From Candidatus Planktophila sp. (GTDB lineage: Bacteria > Actinomycetota > Actinomycetes > Nanopelagicales > Nanopelagicaceae), in the NCBI GenBank assembly GCA_030681675.1, contig JAUXRP010000004.1, positions 1-61,047 on the forward strand: a stretch of 61,047 bases of DNA, in the 5' to 3' direction. How positions within the stretch are numbered: position 1 is the stretch's first letter; the number at the start of each line of letters is the position of its first letter. The position numbers and the translations under genes are program-made. This document shows positions 1 through 8,868 of the stretch, in pieces. The notes below the pieces were generated by a model. It saw nothing but the letters and a program-made list of their open reading frames with translations. It was not told where the DNA came from and did not search any database.

Positions 1-396
1 AGAGATTCTCAAATATCCGAGAGATTCATATAAAGGAATTGCTTCTAGGTTATCTGTCTTTACTTCCAACATCATCGCGTTTGAGCCTTGCGTCTTTGCC
101 CATTCAGTGAGGAGGGCCATTAACGCTCTTGCAATGCCATGGCCGCGATGCTCTGGAATAACTCCAACGGTCAAAATATCTGCTTCAGTTCCCCCTGGTG
201 CAAAAACACCTGCATATCCAATAATATTTTGTGCTTCATCAAGGGCAACAATATAATGTCGGGTTGGAGCAGAAATCTCTTCTCTGTATTGGCCAGATGA
301 CCAAGGTGAGTAAGGGAACAATTGTTTATCCAGCGAAACCATAACGGGAATATCTTGCGCGTTGGCACTGCGATACGTAACTCCATTTTTAGTCAT
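1..396 (-). CDS. rimI: Ribosomal protein S18 alanine N-acetyltransferase, 3' end cut by window edge
   Basis: An open frame of 132 codons runs from an ATG at 396 to the window edge without a stop, so the C-terminus is missing. It reads as a GNAT acetyltransferase: the acetyl-CoA pyrophosphate loop RGHGIAR lies near residues 82-88, after a strand ILTVGVIPEH, and the later LEAIPLYESLGY is the usual RimI C-terminal helix signature. RimI acetylates the N-terminal alanine of ribosomal protein S18 in the cytoplasm. The start overlaps the tsaB stop by four bases (ATGA), so the two are translationally coupled. The tsaE-tsaB-rimI order is a common bacterial arrangement and supports the RimI call over another GNAT. 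Confidence 0.88.
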   Translation of the reverse strand, partial: MTKNGVTYRSANAQDIPVMVSLDKQLFPYSPWSSGQYREEISAPTRHYIVALDEAQNIIGYAGVFAPGGTEADILTVGVIPEHRGHGIARALMALLTEWAKTQGSNAMMLEVKTDNLEAIPLYESLGYLRIS

Positions 397-932
397 GGTT
401 GGCGATCCGCCGTTGCAACAGCATCAGGATGACGCAGATAAATTGGTTCCGTGATGCCTCCTTTAAGTGAGACCATTGCTAGCAAATCAGGAAATAAATT
501 GCTATAAATTTCAGCGCCTTCTACTGCGGCTGGAAAATTAACTGCAGGTTCGCCCACCCGAACTCCGTCAACATAGCGAGCCCAATACACCTCTTTGCGC
601 CGCGCATCGACAGTAACAATAAAATCCTTAGACTGAACTTGGGCTGCAATAGCATCGAGTGAACAAATGCCGCGTACCGGAATAGAGCGTGCTAAGGCAA
701 AGCTGTGTGCGAATGCGATACCAATACGAAGACCTGTAAATGGTCCCGGTCCCATTCCAACTACTACTTCATCAATTGTGCGGCTTTTGATAGCTTCCTG
801 CACTAATGCAGGAAGAGCTGGGCCATGGGCAGTAGCTCCATCTTTAAAGCCACTCCAGAGTAATTCACCAGCTTCAATAATTCCCACGCAGGTTCTAGAT
901 GTCGATGTATCAATAGCTAAAGTAATCGTCAT
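393..932 (-). CDS. tsaB: tRNA t6A biosynthesis protein TsaB
   Basis: The 179-residue product begins MTITLAIDTSTSRTCVG, the ASKHA-fold ATPase-like N-terminus of TsaB, and has the GMGPGPFTGLRIG segment near residues 60-72 that is diagnostic of the family. TsaB is the non-catalytic partner of TsaD and TsaE in making threonylcarbamoyladenosine at position 37 of ANN-decoding tRNAs. The ATG at 932 was preferred to one at 950 because it overlaps the tsaE stop as ATGA. The protein is shorter than the about 220-230 residues common in the family, so the C-terminal part may be reduced. Confidence 0.92.
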   Translation of the reverse strand: MTITLAIDTSTSRTCVGIIEAGELLWSGFKDGATAHGPALPALVQEAIKSRTIDEVVVGMGPGPFTGLRIGIAFAHSFALARSIPVRGICSLDAIAAQVQSKDFIVTVDARRKEVYWARYVDGVRVGEPAVNFPAAVEGAEIYSNLFPDLLAMVSLKGGITEPIYLRHPDAVATADRQP

Positions 933-1363
933 AGTGAAAAACCCGACCAACGCTCACCAACTGCTCTTATTTGAACTTTTCTAATCTCATCACTTCTATC
1001 GATGGTGATCTCTAAGCGATCTTCACTCAAACGTGCCGATTCCGCGCCACCCCACTCGATAACAGTGACGCAGTTTTCAATGTCTAGATCTAAATCATCG
1101 ATGTAGAGGCTGGGATTGTCGGTATCTAGTAAGCGATAAGCATCGACATGAATCATGGGTAAGGCAGCTTTATGTACTCGAGAGATAACAAAGGTCGGCG
1201 ATGTGATATCAGTGATTCCCAGGCCACTACCAATTCCTTGGGCTAAAACTGTTTTACCGGCACCGAGCGGACCATTAATGAGAATTAAATCTCCCCGCCT
1301 TAGACGCGGCGATAGTTTTTTACCGATATCAAACATCTCTTCGGCACTGGCTGCAGTAATCAT
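929..1363 (-). CDS. tsaE: tRNA t6A biosynthesis ATPase TsaE
   Basis: The 144-residue product has a Walker A loop GPLGAGKT at about residues 31-38 and the following TSPTFVISRVH switch-like motif of TsaE. TsaE binds the TsaB-TsaD complex and its ATPase activity resets the t6A synthase. It is the first gene of a tsaE-tsaB-rimI operon, with ATGA overlaps between neighbours. A strong hairpin lies just upstream (1385-1417), so the operon probably has its own promoter, but I see no clear one. In many actinobacteria tsaE directly follows alr; here a transporter cassette separates them. Confidence 0.94.
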   Translation of the reverse strand: MITAASAEEMFDIGKKLSPRLRRGDLILINGPLGAGKTVLAQGIGSGLGITDITSPTFVISRVHKAALPMIHVDAYRLLDTDNPSLYIDDLDLDIENCVTVIEWGGAESARLSEDRLEITIDRSDEIRKVQIRAVGERWSGFSL

Positions 1364-1384
1364 GAGGGCTCAAGAGTAAAGGAA

Positions 1385-1417
1385 AACGGGGGTCTGGCTT
1401 TCGGCCAGACTCCCGTT
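1385..1417 (-). terminator. Rho-independent-type terminator after the liv/hydrolase operon
   Basis: A 14-base-pair stem (arms 1385-1398 and 1404-1417, one G:T pair) closes a 5-base loop. It lies 22 bases past the stop of the secreted hydrolase and just before tsaE. On the minus strand it is followed by TTTTCCTTT. On the plus strand a T-rich run also follows, so it could work in both directions. Confidence 0.85.
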
Positions 1418-1438
1418 ATTTCCCTCGTTTTTTACGTT

Positions 1439-3082
1439 TTACTGGTTGTAGTACTTAAGTAGTGGAGCATAGAAGTTCCGATCGACAACGAGATTGCCCG
1501 CCTTGCGGCCTGCCGAAACGATTGGGCCACCTGATGGCAACGTCCCGGTGAGTCCAGCACTTACCAAACTCTTCGCAACAAGCACTAGCTGTGCCGATGT
1601 GAAGTTACAGTGGTTAGTGCCAGATGCTGCAGGAGTTGTTGTAATTGGAGAGCCCGCATCTGTAAAGGTTGTGTAACCCTTACTTGGCGTCATGTTCCAC
1701 AACATCAGTAGCCTATTGGTAGGTCCTTTGTAAGACCTAGTTGTCTTATATGCAGCAAAGGCAGCTAATTTTTCATCTGCAAATTGCTGGGCATAGGCAT
1801 CAACGATGCGTTGTGAGGCACCTGCAGGTGTAATTGGATCTGCGACACCTGTCATGAGGATGGTTGGAACATTGATTTTTCCGGTATTGCTATGGAGTGC
1901 ATTCATCTTCGCAATTGCAGCTGCATTTCCAACGGCGCGTGGTGCACCCGGATTTGCAGTAGAAAGTGCGCCAAGTAATACATCGATAACTGTATTGCCA
2001 GAAAGAGCAGCGTTATATATAACTCGCTCGTTTTCAATTCGAGCGGCGTAATCAGTCATTGTGTTATCAAAGATTGCACCCCCTGCTTGAAGTTCAACAT
2101 CTTGTGTTGCAAGTACAGCAAGTGCTGCAGCATTAGTTCCATTTTCTAGAATTGCTAACGCGGGACTAATTGCTAATGGGAATGAGAGTTTTAGAGCTCC
2201 TTCTGGTCCTCTAATTGAGTCGAAGTGAGCCGATTGCGTTGGAAGTCCAGACATTAAACCGAGCAGCAAAAGTGCGCTGCGAGGTGGAACTCCGCCGGCA
2301 GCAAGAGCCTTGCCTGTTGCAGATGATGTATCTGGCCAAGCATTAGTAGAAAGCGATGCCTGCAACTTACCCATAACCGTAAAGACTTTAACTAAGTCGC
2401 CATAAGCCTCAGCATTACCTGCCGCTCCTGCCGAATAATTACCGCCCTTAATTGTTGGATCGAAAAGCACCTTAAGACCCCACAAGAAATCTCCAGCCAT
2501 TGTTAGCTCAGCTGGAATATTGTCGGCCATGCACATTGGTGCTGCTGCAGAGATGAGATTTGGATACTTCTCTGCAAGTCCCTGAGTGATAACTCCACCA
2601 AGAGATGATCCCCACGCAACAATTTTTGTAGTCTTTGGGAACTGCGCTTTGAAGACACCAATTAACTCAACGTTTGTAGCTATCGCCGAATCTGGATTCC
2701 ACCCTTGTCGGGCAAAGCCAGAACCCACGACTGCGACACCTTGGCTAAATAAGTACTGTGCAACTGCCGCATTTCCACCCGGAATAGGCTCTGGTGTATT
2801 AGTAACTTTGTATCCACCAATGAGGGGAATTCCAACTGGAATATCTATGTTGTAACGATATCCATGTGAGTACAGAGCGACAGTTCCGTTAAAATTAGCT
2901 GGAACCATCATTGAATACGGAGCACCATCCGATGTCACACCAACGCATGATTGAATTGGAGATTTTCCATCGCATGCAGGTGCAGCGTTAGCTGCAACTG
3001 GGATCGAAACAATGATTCCAGTTACGAGTGCGCTCGCACTAAGAAGTGCGTAGATTCGCGTTTTAGCTGAAGTAGGTCTCAT
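1439..3082 (-). CDS. Secreted alpha/beta hydrolase
   Basis: The 547-residue protein has a classic signal peptide (hydrophobic residues about 10-30, cleavage near ANAAPA) and an alpha/beta hydrolase fold. The nucleophile elbow GSSLG puts the catalytic serine at about residue 160; an Asp in GVADPITP (about residue 415) and a His in GTNHCNF (about residue 493) complete a plausible triad. SHGY near residue 72 resembles the oxyanion-hole segment. Its ATG overlaps the stop of the upstream transporter binding-protein gene by one base (TAATG), so it is translationally coupled to the liv operon. Substrate is unknown; an exported esterase or peptidase whose product is imported by the neighbouring ABC transporter is a reasonable inference. 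A terminator follows. Confidence 0.85.
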   Translation of the reverse strand: MRPTSAKTRIYALLSASALVTGIIVSIPVAANAAPACDGKSPIQSCVGVTSDGAPYSMMVPANFNGTVALYSHGYRYNIDIPVGIPLIGGYKVTNTPEPIPGGNAAVAQYLFSQGVAVVGSGFARQGWNPDSAIATNVELIGVFKAQFPKTTKIVAWGSSLGGVITQGLAEKYPNLISAAAPMCMADNIPAELTMAGDFLWGLKVLFDPTIKGGNYSAGAAGNAEAYGDLVKVFTVMGKLQASLSTNAWPDTSSATGKALAAGGVPPRSALLLLGLMSGLPTQSAHFDSIRGPEGALKLSFPLAISPALAILENGTNAAALAVLATQDVELQAGGAIFDNTMTDYAARIENERVIYNAALSGNTVIDVLLGALSTANPGAPRAVGNAAAIAKMNALHSNTGKINVPTILMTGVADPITPAGASQRIVDAYAQQFADEKLAAFAAYKTTRSYKGPTNRLLMLWNMTPSKGYTTFTDAGSPITTTPAASGTNHCNFTSAQLVLVAKSLVSAGLTGTLPSGGPIVSAGRKAGNLVVDRNFYAPLLKYYNQ

Positions 3083-4371
3083 TAGTTTGGTAATCCCTTC
3101 GCTGGCATCGCTGGGCGCTTGTACGTAGATTTAACAACTGCGCCTGCACCTGAATCGGTCGTGTAGGTGACATACGTTCCACCAAGTGGAAGTAGGTCTC
3201 CTGTTGGAGAATACTTGCCAACCCAGTAGCCAGTTAGTCCTACGTGACTCTTAGCTGAGTATCCAACTGGAGTAAGCGCAGAGTTAGCTAAAGTAGCGCC
3301 TTTAGTATTTAGAACTGCCATCAATGACTTACGCGTTGGATTTTGACCCGCCGCTTTTAGAGCTTGAGCAGTCATGAAGGCCGTGTTCATACCAAGTAAA
3401 ACATTGAGATCAAAGACTGATCCTGGAACGGCTTTGGCATAAATATCTGAGAAGAGTTTGATGTACTCATCGTTTAAATCAGTAGTAGCTGGCACCGGTG
3501 AAAAACCAATGGCGTTATATAGAACGCCAGCTGGAACTCCTGTTAGCTTGATAGTTGTAGCATCGCCACCAACTGAGCCAAGCATCCACTGCGGTGCATA
3601 TTTCAACACAGCGGCCGTACCGAGCATTGCAGAAGTTGCACTCGATACTCCGAAGAGAATTACGACATCGGCTTCAGCGGCCTTGAACTTTGTAATCCAA
3701 CCCGCAGCAGCTGCAGCGCCTTGCGAGCCTGATGCATATGGAACTTTTACTGCAAAGTTGATACCGGCAGTTTTAAAACCTGCCAGCGCATCGCTACCAA
3801 AGTCATCATCTTGATACAGCAGGCCAATTTTCTTGCCCGCAAAGTTATCCTTGATGTATTCACCCATGATCTTGGCCTCCATAATATATGAAGGTAAAAT
3901 TGCATAGGTAGTTGGGTACTTCTTCACATCAGCAAAGCCGCTAAATCCAGTATTGACAAATAGAACTGGAACGCCACGTCTAGCTGGGTTAAGCGAAGAA
4001 GCAACTGCCTTTACATTCGCAGTTCCTAAGGGTGCTAGTAGTGCCATGACTTTATCTTTTAAGATCAGTTCGTTGGTCTTGGCTACGGCCTCAGTTGGAA
4101 CATAACGATCATCTTTAACTATGAGAGTGATTTTGCGACCGTTGACTCCACCATTTGCATTCAGATAATCGAAGTAAGCCTTCGCGGCTCCTGGGATCTT
4201 GTTGTAACCAAGGGATGCTGCTCCGGTCATTGGAAGTGTCATTCCGAGTTTGATTTCAGATGACGCAACTCCAACTTCTCTCGCGTTTGCCGGAACTGCT
4301 GTTGCAGTCAAGCTCGCTACGGCTAGTACCGCAGAAACTGAAATCAGTTTCCGGCGATTCATTGCTTTCAT
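3082..4371 (-). CDS. LivK-type ABC transporter substrate-binding protein
   Basis: The 429-residue product starts with a signal peptide (basic MNRRK, hydrophobic stretch, cleavage near PANA) and continues as a type I periplasmic-binding fold (IKLGMTLPMTGAAS, then GGVNGRKITLIVKDD), typical of branched-chain amino acid or amide binding proteins. There is no lipobox cysteine in the leader, so the anchoring mode is unclear. The start at 4371 has a GGAAGG ribosome site; an ATG three codons later is possible. It is the fifth gene of a livG-F-H-M-K set. The true ligand could be amino acids, amides or small aromatics; sequence reading alone cannot decide. Confidence 0.9.
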   Translation of the reverse strand: MKAMNRRKLISVSAVLAVASLTATAVPANAREVGVASSEIKLGMTLPMTGAASLGYNKIPGAAKAYFDYLNANGGVNGRKITLIVKDDRYVPTEAVAKTNELILKDKVMALLAPLGTANVKAVASSLNPARRGVPVLFVNTGFSGFADVKKYPTTYAILPSYIMEAKIMGEYIKDNFAGKKIGLLYQDDDFGSDALAGFKTAGINFAVKVPYASGSQGAAAAAGWITKFKAAEADVVILFGVSSATSAMLGTAAVLKYAPQWMLGSVGGDATTIKLTGVPAGVLYNAIGFSPVPATTDLNDEYIKLFSDIYAKAVPGSVFDLNVLLGMNTAFMTAQALKAAGQNPTRKSLMAVLNTKGATLANSALTPVGYSAKSHVGLTGYWVGKYSPTGDLLPLGGTYVTYTTDSGAGAVVKSTYKRPAMPAKGLPN

Positions 4372-4404
4372 GTGTTTCCTTCCATCGAGGGTTTGGATAG
4401 AGCT

Positions 4405-5400
4405 TTACAACTTTTTCTTTGCCGCTTTTTTAGCTGCACGCGCTCGATGTTGTTCAACTGGTCCATTGGGTACAAATAGAACAGTCACAATCAAGAGCGC
4501 ACTCACTATAAAGCCTGGCAAATTTGTAGTGATGTTCTCGGAGCTTCCGATGCGGTGTGCCACCACATCGGCGATCTCTGGGATTGCCACCAATGTCACT
4601 GCCCCAATCATGACCCCTGAGAGGGTACTTACGCCAGAGAGAACCGCACCCGTCAGGAGTGCAAATGAGAGAGTCAGCGGAAAGGCGCTGGGTGAAACCG
4701 TTCCAATTGTCATGGATAACAGGGCGCCGGCTAAGCCAGCAATCCCGGCACTTATGGTGAAGGCCAGAATCTTGCTTCGGCCGGTATTGATGCCGCAGAT
4801 CTGGGCGGCCACCTCATTGCTTCGGCCTGCGCGCCAATTTCGACCATATCGAGAACTCAAAATATTACTGAGGAACCACGTTGAAATGAGTGCGGCTAAG
4901 GCCGCGATCCAAAAGTACCACTTATATTGAGTGAAATCTTCGCCTAATCCAAGAGGCGGAAATCCAACATCAAAGAGAAGTCCTTGCTCTCCGCCGAGAA
5001 TGGAGAATTGATTGGCAAGTGATGGAAGACCGATTGCTAGCGCCAACGTTGTGCCAGCTAAATACGGACCAGATAATCGCGCCGCTGCCGCGCCAAGAAG
5101 TGCACCCCCAACTGCTGCTGCCAAAACTGCAATAAAGAAAGTTACGATGATTGGAATTTGAAATTCATTTCGCGCAAGCGTTGCACTATATGCACCAATT
5201 GCCATAAGAGCGCCATGACCGAGTGAGACTTGACCTGAATAACCGGTAAGTAAAATGAGTGATGAGATAGCAATAACGAATACTGCAATTGATGCACCTT
5301 GATACACACGCAGTTCATCTACGCGGTTACTTGCCAAGAATAAGATAAATCCAAAAATTAGAAATAAAGCGAAATGAGCACGGGGCTTTAGCTTATGCAC
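4405..5400 (-). CDS. livM: Branched-chain-type ABC transporter permease (LivM family)
   Basis: The 331-residue integral membrane protein has about nine to ten hydrophobic segments and the LivM signatures LILLTGYSGQVSLGHGALMAIGAYS (about residues 48-72, written here only as a location guide for the SLGHGA core) and a GRNWRA coupling-loop motif near residue 190. It forms the channel with LivH. Translation starts at a GTG that overlaps the livH stop by eight bases. The C-terminus is lysine-rich and cytoplasmic. Confidence 0.9.
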   Translation of the reverse strand: MHKLKPRAHFALFLIFGFILFLASNRVDELRVYQGASIAVFVIAISSLILLTGYSGQVSLGHGALMAIGAYSATLARNEFQIPIIVTFFIAVLAAAVGGALLGAAAARLSGPYLAGTTLALAIGLPSLANQFSILGGEQGLLFDVGFPPLGLGEDFTQYKWYFWIAALAALISTWFLSNILSSRYGRNWRAGRSNEVAAQICGINTGRSKILAFTISAGIAGLAGALLSMTIGTVSPSAFPLTLSFALLTGAVLSGVSTLSGVMIGAVTLVAIPEIADVVAHRIGSSENITTNLPGFIVSALLIVTVLFVPNGPVEQHRARAAKKAAKKKL

Positions 5401-6298
5401 GGCGCCCTACCTTTACTCCAATTATTCCCTGAGGGCGTATAAAGAGAACTAATAATAGAACCACAAAAGGTGCGATAAAGAAAAGACCACTGCTGACATA
5501 CATTAAAATAAATGAAATAGTTAGTCCTAAGAACATTCCACCGATTACTGCGCCAAGCAAACTATCAAGTCCTCCAATGACTGCGGCTATAAAACCAGAT
5601 ACTAAGAGAAGTGAAAATTCAATTGAGTCAGGTGAGAAATTTCCATTTCCATTGACGGTCTGAAAAACTCCAGCAACGGCACCTGCCGCACCTGCTAACG
5701 CCCATCCTAGAGTTCTTATCAGATCCACTCGTATTCCAGACAGACGTGCAATTTCAGGAGCGTATGCCGATGCACGAAGCGACAGGCCTAGATTTGTTCG
5801 TTGAAAAAGTAGTGTAAGTAAAGCCATCAAGATTAACGTTGTGATTAAAATAAGTAGTTTTAGGGGTGAAAAGACTAAAACTTCTCCGTTGACTGTAAAT
5901 CCATTATTAGAAACAGGTGGAAGAATTCGTAAATCTTGGCCGCCCCAAATCATCGCAATTACCGAGCGAATTAACCCCAATAATCCAAGGGTTGCAATAA
6001 TTGGAGCTACACCTGCAATTGGACCACTCGATGAGTGTTTAACTAAAACACGCATTAAAATAACTTCTACAAGTGCAGAAAATATTGCTCCACCAAGCAT
6101 CGCAATCGGCAAAGCGATCCAAAATGATCCAATTCGGGTTACTGCTTCATATCCAAAATATGTTGACAGTAAAGCCATGCCAGCCTGAGCAAAATTGATG
6201 ACTCGTGTGCTTCGCCAAACTAATACAAATGCAATCGCCATTAGTGAGTAAATAGAACCGGCTGTAATTCCAATTAAAATCGTGTTTAGTAATTGCAT
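5393..6298 (-). CDS. livH: Branched-chain-type ABC transporter permease (LivH family)
   Basis: The 301-residue membrane protein begins with LLNTILIGITAGSIYSLMA and has the LivH motif RVINFAQAGMALL near residues 32-44 plus the conserved GLDSLLGAVIGG near residue 245. About eight transmembrane segments are visible. It pairs with LivM to form the inner-membrane translocation pore of the HAAT family. It starts two bases after the livF stop and overlaps livM by eight bases, so the operon is very compact. Confidence 0.9.
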   Translation of the reverse strand: MQLLNTILIGITAGSIYSLMAIAFVLVWRSTRVINFAQAGMALLSTYFGYEAVTRIGSFWIALPIAMLGGAIFSALVEVILMRVLVKHSSSGPIAGVAPIIATLGLLGLIRSVIAMIWGGQDLRILPPVSNNGFTVNGEVLVFSPLKLLILITTLILMALLTLLFQRTNLGLSLRASAYAPEIARLSGIRVDLIRTLGWALAGAAGAVAGVFQTVNGNGNFSPDSIEFSLLLVSGFIAAVIGGLDSLLGAVIGGMFLGLTISFILMYVSSGLFFIAPFVVLLLVLFIRPQGIIGVKVGRRA

Positions 6299-6300
6299 AA

Positions 6301-7011
6301 TTAATACCCCAAATAAGCAGCGCGCACTGCTGGGTCATCTATGAGCGCTTGTGCATGATCAACTGCGACTACTTTTCCAAGATTTAGAACAATTCCTAAA
6401 TCTGCAATTCTGAGAGCACCCATCGCATTTTGTTCCACCAACACCACGGTCAAACGCATTGATGTAGTTAATTCACGAATTGTTTGAAAAATCTGCTCAA
6501 CAACAAGTGGAGCTAATCCGAGCGAAGGCTCATCAAGAAGAAGTAGTTTTGGTTTTGACATCAATGAGCGGCCAATTGCTAGCATCTGACGTTCACCACC
6601 TGAAAGCGTGTCCGCTCTTTGTGTCAATCTCTCACCAAGACGTGGAAAAATTGAAACTACTAAGTCAAGAGTTTCAACCATCTCTTTCTTATCACGTCGC
6701 CAAATAGCACCTAGCTCAAGATTCTCTTTGACGGTTAACTCTGGGATTACAGATTTGCCTTCGGATACATGTGAAATTCCTTTTCTTACTAATATCTCAG
6801 GTTTATCTCCAAGAATTGACTCGCCCATCCAACTAATTTTCCCATGCGAAGCTTTATTCAAGCCAGAGATTGCCCTTAATAAACTCGTCTTTCCAGCTCC
6901 GTTTGAGCCAATCACCGCGGCCAGTGCTCCAGTTGGTATCGCGAGTGAGAGTGAGTTAATTGCTCGTATGGCACCATAGTGAACGCTTAAATGAGAAACA
7001 TTGAGTGTCAT
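6301..7011 (-). CDS. livF: Branched-chain-type ABC transporter ATP-binding protein LivF
   Basis: The 236-residue ATPase has Walker A GSNGAGKTS (about residues 36-44), signature LSGGERQML (about 137-145), Walker B LLLLDEPSLGL and an H-loop replaced by VEQNA, which is normal for LivF. It ends in RAAYLGY, the typical LivF C-terminus. It energises import together with LivG. Its ATG overlaps the livG stop by four bases. Confidence 0.92.
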   Translation of the reverse strand: MTLNVSHLSVHYGAIRAINSLSLAIPTGALAAVIGSNGAGKTSLLRAISGLNKASHGKISWMGESILGDKPEILVRKGISHVSEGKSVIPELTVKENLELGAIWRRDKKEMVETLDLVVSIFPRLGERLTQRADTLSGGERQMLAIGRSLMSKPKLLLLDEPSLGLAPLVVEQIFQTIRELTTSMRLTVVLVEQNAMGALRIADLGIVLNLGKVVAVDHAQALIDDPAVRAAYLGY

Positions 7012-7775
7012 TTATTCACCGTTCCTAAATATGCTGCTATTACCGCTGGATCTCGTCGGACAGTTTCGGCGCTGCCGCTTGCGATAACTTCGCCAAAGTT
7101 GAGTACATATAGTTTGCTGCAGACTGACATGATTACATCCATGTGGTGCTCAACCAGTAGTACCGACATCTGTGTGCTCAAATTTCGGATGAGCGTATTC
7201 ATCCACTCGATATCTTGTACCCCTAATCCACCGGCAGGCTCGTCCAACATTAAAATTTTTGGTTCACTCACCAGAGCTCGAGCAATCGCAACTCGTTTGG
7301 TATCGGGATACGACAAAGTATCGGCACGACGAGCGGCAAGGCCACCTGCGTAGACGCGCTCGAGAGCGATTCGTGCCCTTTCACGAATTCGATTCTCATC
7401 TTTAATATTTCTGGCGAACGCAGCCGAAACTAAACCGGTTTTCGCTAAGTGTTGTGCACCGATCATTACATTTTCTAGAACACTTAAATCCCCGAATAAA
7501 CCGACTCCTTGTAGCGTACGCGCGATTCCAAGGTCAACTAACTCATCAGTGCGAGGAAAATCACGACGCGCACCTTGTAAAAAAAATCTGCCCTCATCTG
7601 GAACCACGAGTCCGCACAGCGCATTAAATAGAGTGGTCTTGCCAGCGCCATTTGGACCAATGAGACCAACGACCTCATTGCTGCCGATCTCAAGGTAGAC
7701 ATCATTGAGTGCCCGAAGACCGCCGAAGGAGATAGATACTCCCTCGATATGCAACGCTGCAGTTTTAATAGACAT
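7008..7775 (-). CDS. livG: Branched-chain-type ABC transporter ATP-binding protein LivG
   Basis: The ATPase has Walker A GPNGAGKTT, Walker B ILMLDEPAGGL and VEHHMDVIM (H-loop), with the LivG C-terminal ending AAYLG. The usual LSGGQ signature is degenerate here (LSYPDTKRVAIARAL), which is an unusual replacement worth noting for an ABC ATPase. I chose the ATG at 7775, giving 255 residues; it lies inside the last codons of alr. Upstream in-frame ATGs at 7784 and 7808 would extend it further into alr and are less likely. It opens the liv part of the operon behind alr. Confidence 0.88.
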   Translation of the reverse strand: MSIKTAALHIEGVSISFGGLRALNDVYLEIGSNEVVGLIGPNGAGKTTLFNALCGLVVPDEGRFFLQGARRDFPRTDELVDLGIARTLQGVGLFGDLSVLENVMIGAQHLAKTGLVSAAFARNIKDENRIRERARIALERVYAGGLAARRADTLSYPDTKRVAIARALVSEPKILMLDEPAGGLGVQDIEWMNTLIRNLSTQMSVLLVEHHMDVIMSVCSKLYVLNFGEVIASGSAETVRRDPAVIAAYLGTVNK

Positions 7776-8868
7776 GAGGTGCATAGATTCTAGGCACCCT
7801 TGGCCCAATTCGTGTAACTATCTCGTAGTTAATTGAAGCCGAAGATGCCCCCCAATCATCGGCCGTGTACTCGCCATGCGTGCCATCGCCAAAAATAACC
7901 ACCCAATCCCCGGATTTCGCCGTGGATTCTGGACCCAAATCAACTACAAATTGATCCATGGATACTCGCCCGATAATGGGCGCTCGTCTGCCTTCGAAAA
8001 AAACTCCAGCTCCTTGAGCAATTCGTGGTATTCCATCGGCATAACCCATCGCAACAATGCCAAGCTGTGTATCGATTTTCGTTATTGCACTCGCGCCATA
8101 TCCGATGGGAGAGCCAGCTGGTACATGTTTTACCAAATGAAGTTTTGCACGCAGCTGCATTGCAGGTTTTAAGCCTAAGCTAGCACTATCGCCAAGGTTT
8201 TCTACATCGGGTGATAATCCATACATAGCAATGCCAGTACGTACTAAATCAAAGGCAGCTTGATGGTTTTTTAATGTTGCAGCCGAGTTAGATAGGTGTT
8301 TGACGAGTGGGTTAACTCCGATTCTCACCAATTGCGCGAGCATTTCTTTGAAGCGAATGATTTGATCGAAGTTTTGGCTTTGCTCTGGTTCGTCTGCACG
8401 TGCAAAATGTGAGAAGAAACCAACGACTTCAACAAAAGAGAAATCTGCCTTTAATAATTCGGGCCATTCATTGAGGAAACCTCCGCGATTCATTCCCGTA
8501 TCGACCTCGATGTGAATTCGTGCTTTGATTTTTAATGCAGAAATCTCTTCTAATGCAGCTAAACAAGAGACTGCGACGTCGATATCGTGGCTATGGGCCG
8601 CCCTAAAATCAGATCCCGGTGGCAGCAACCAAGCGAGAATTGGGATTCGAACACCGTGAGTTCGAAGTGCGATTGCCTCTTCAAGTAAGGCGACACCTAA
8701 CCAATTAGCTCCAGCTTTTTCAGCCGCTAAACCAACTTCGATTAAACCATGACCATATGCATCGGCTTTAACAACCGCTAATAGATCAACGCCGCTTATT
8801 GATTTCAATGTAGAGATATTGGCAGTGATCGATGCGACATCGATTCGAGCTTCGGCGCGGTGCTCCAT
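7765..8868 (-). CDS. alr: Alanine racemase
   Basis: The 367-residue PLP enzyme converts L- to D-alanine for peptidoglycan. The PLP lysine is K34 in VVKADAYGHG, and the second catalytic Tyr is in PIGYGASA near residue 264. Length is normal for bacterial Alr. It starts one base inside the acpS stop (TAATG) and its end overlaps livG. The acpS-alr coupling matches common actinobacterial order; the liv genes that follow are an insertion relative to the usual alr-tsaE neighbourhood. Confidence 0.96.
   Translation of the reverse strand: MEHRAEARIDVASITANISTLKSISGVDLLAVVKADAYGHGLIEVGLAAEKAGANWLGVALLEEAIALRTHGVRIPILAWLLPPGSDFRAAHSHDIDVAVSCLAALEEISALKIKARIHIEVDTGMNRGGFLNEWPELLKADFSFVEVVGFFSHFARADEPEQSQNFDQIIRFKEMLAQLVRIGVNPLVKHLSNSAATLKNHQAAFDLVRTGIAMYGLSPDVENLGDSASLGLKPAMQLRAKLHLVKHVPAGSPIGYGASAITKIDTQLGIVAMGYADGIPRIAQGAGVFFEGRRAPIIGRVSMDQFVVDLGPESTAKSGDWVVIFGDGTHGEYTADDWGASSASINYEIVTRIGPRVPRIYAPHVY

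Noticed and set aside
8643-8652. GGATTCGAAC resembling a tRNA T-loop
   Set aside because: It lies inside alr coding sequence and no cloverleaf or anticodon arm can be drawn. No tRNA was seen anywhere in the window.
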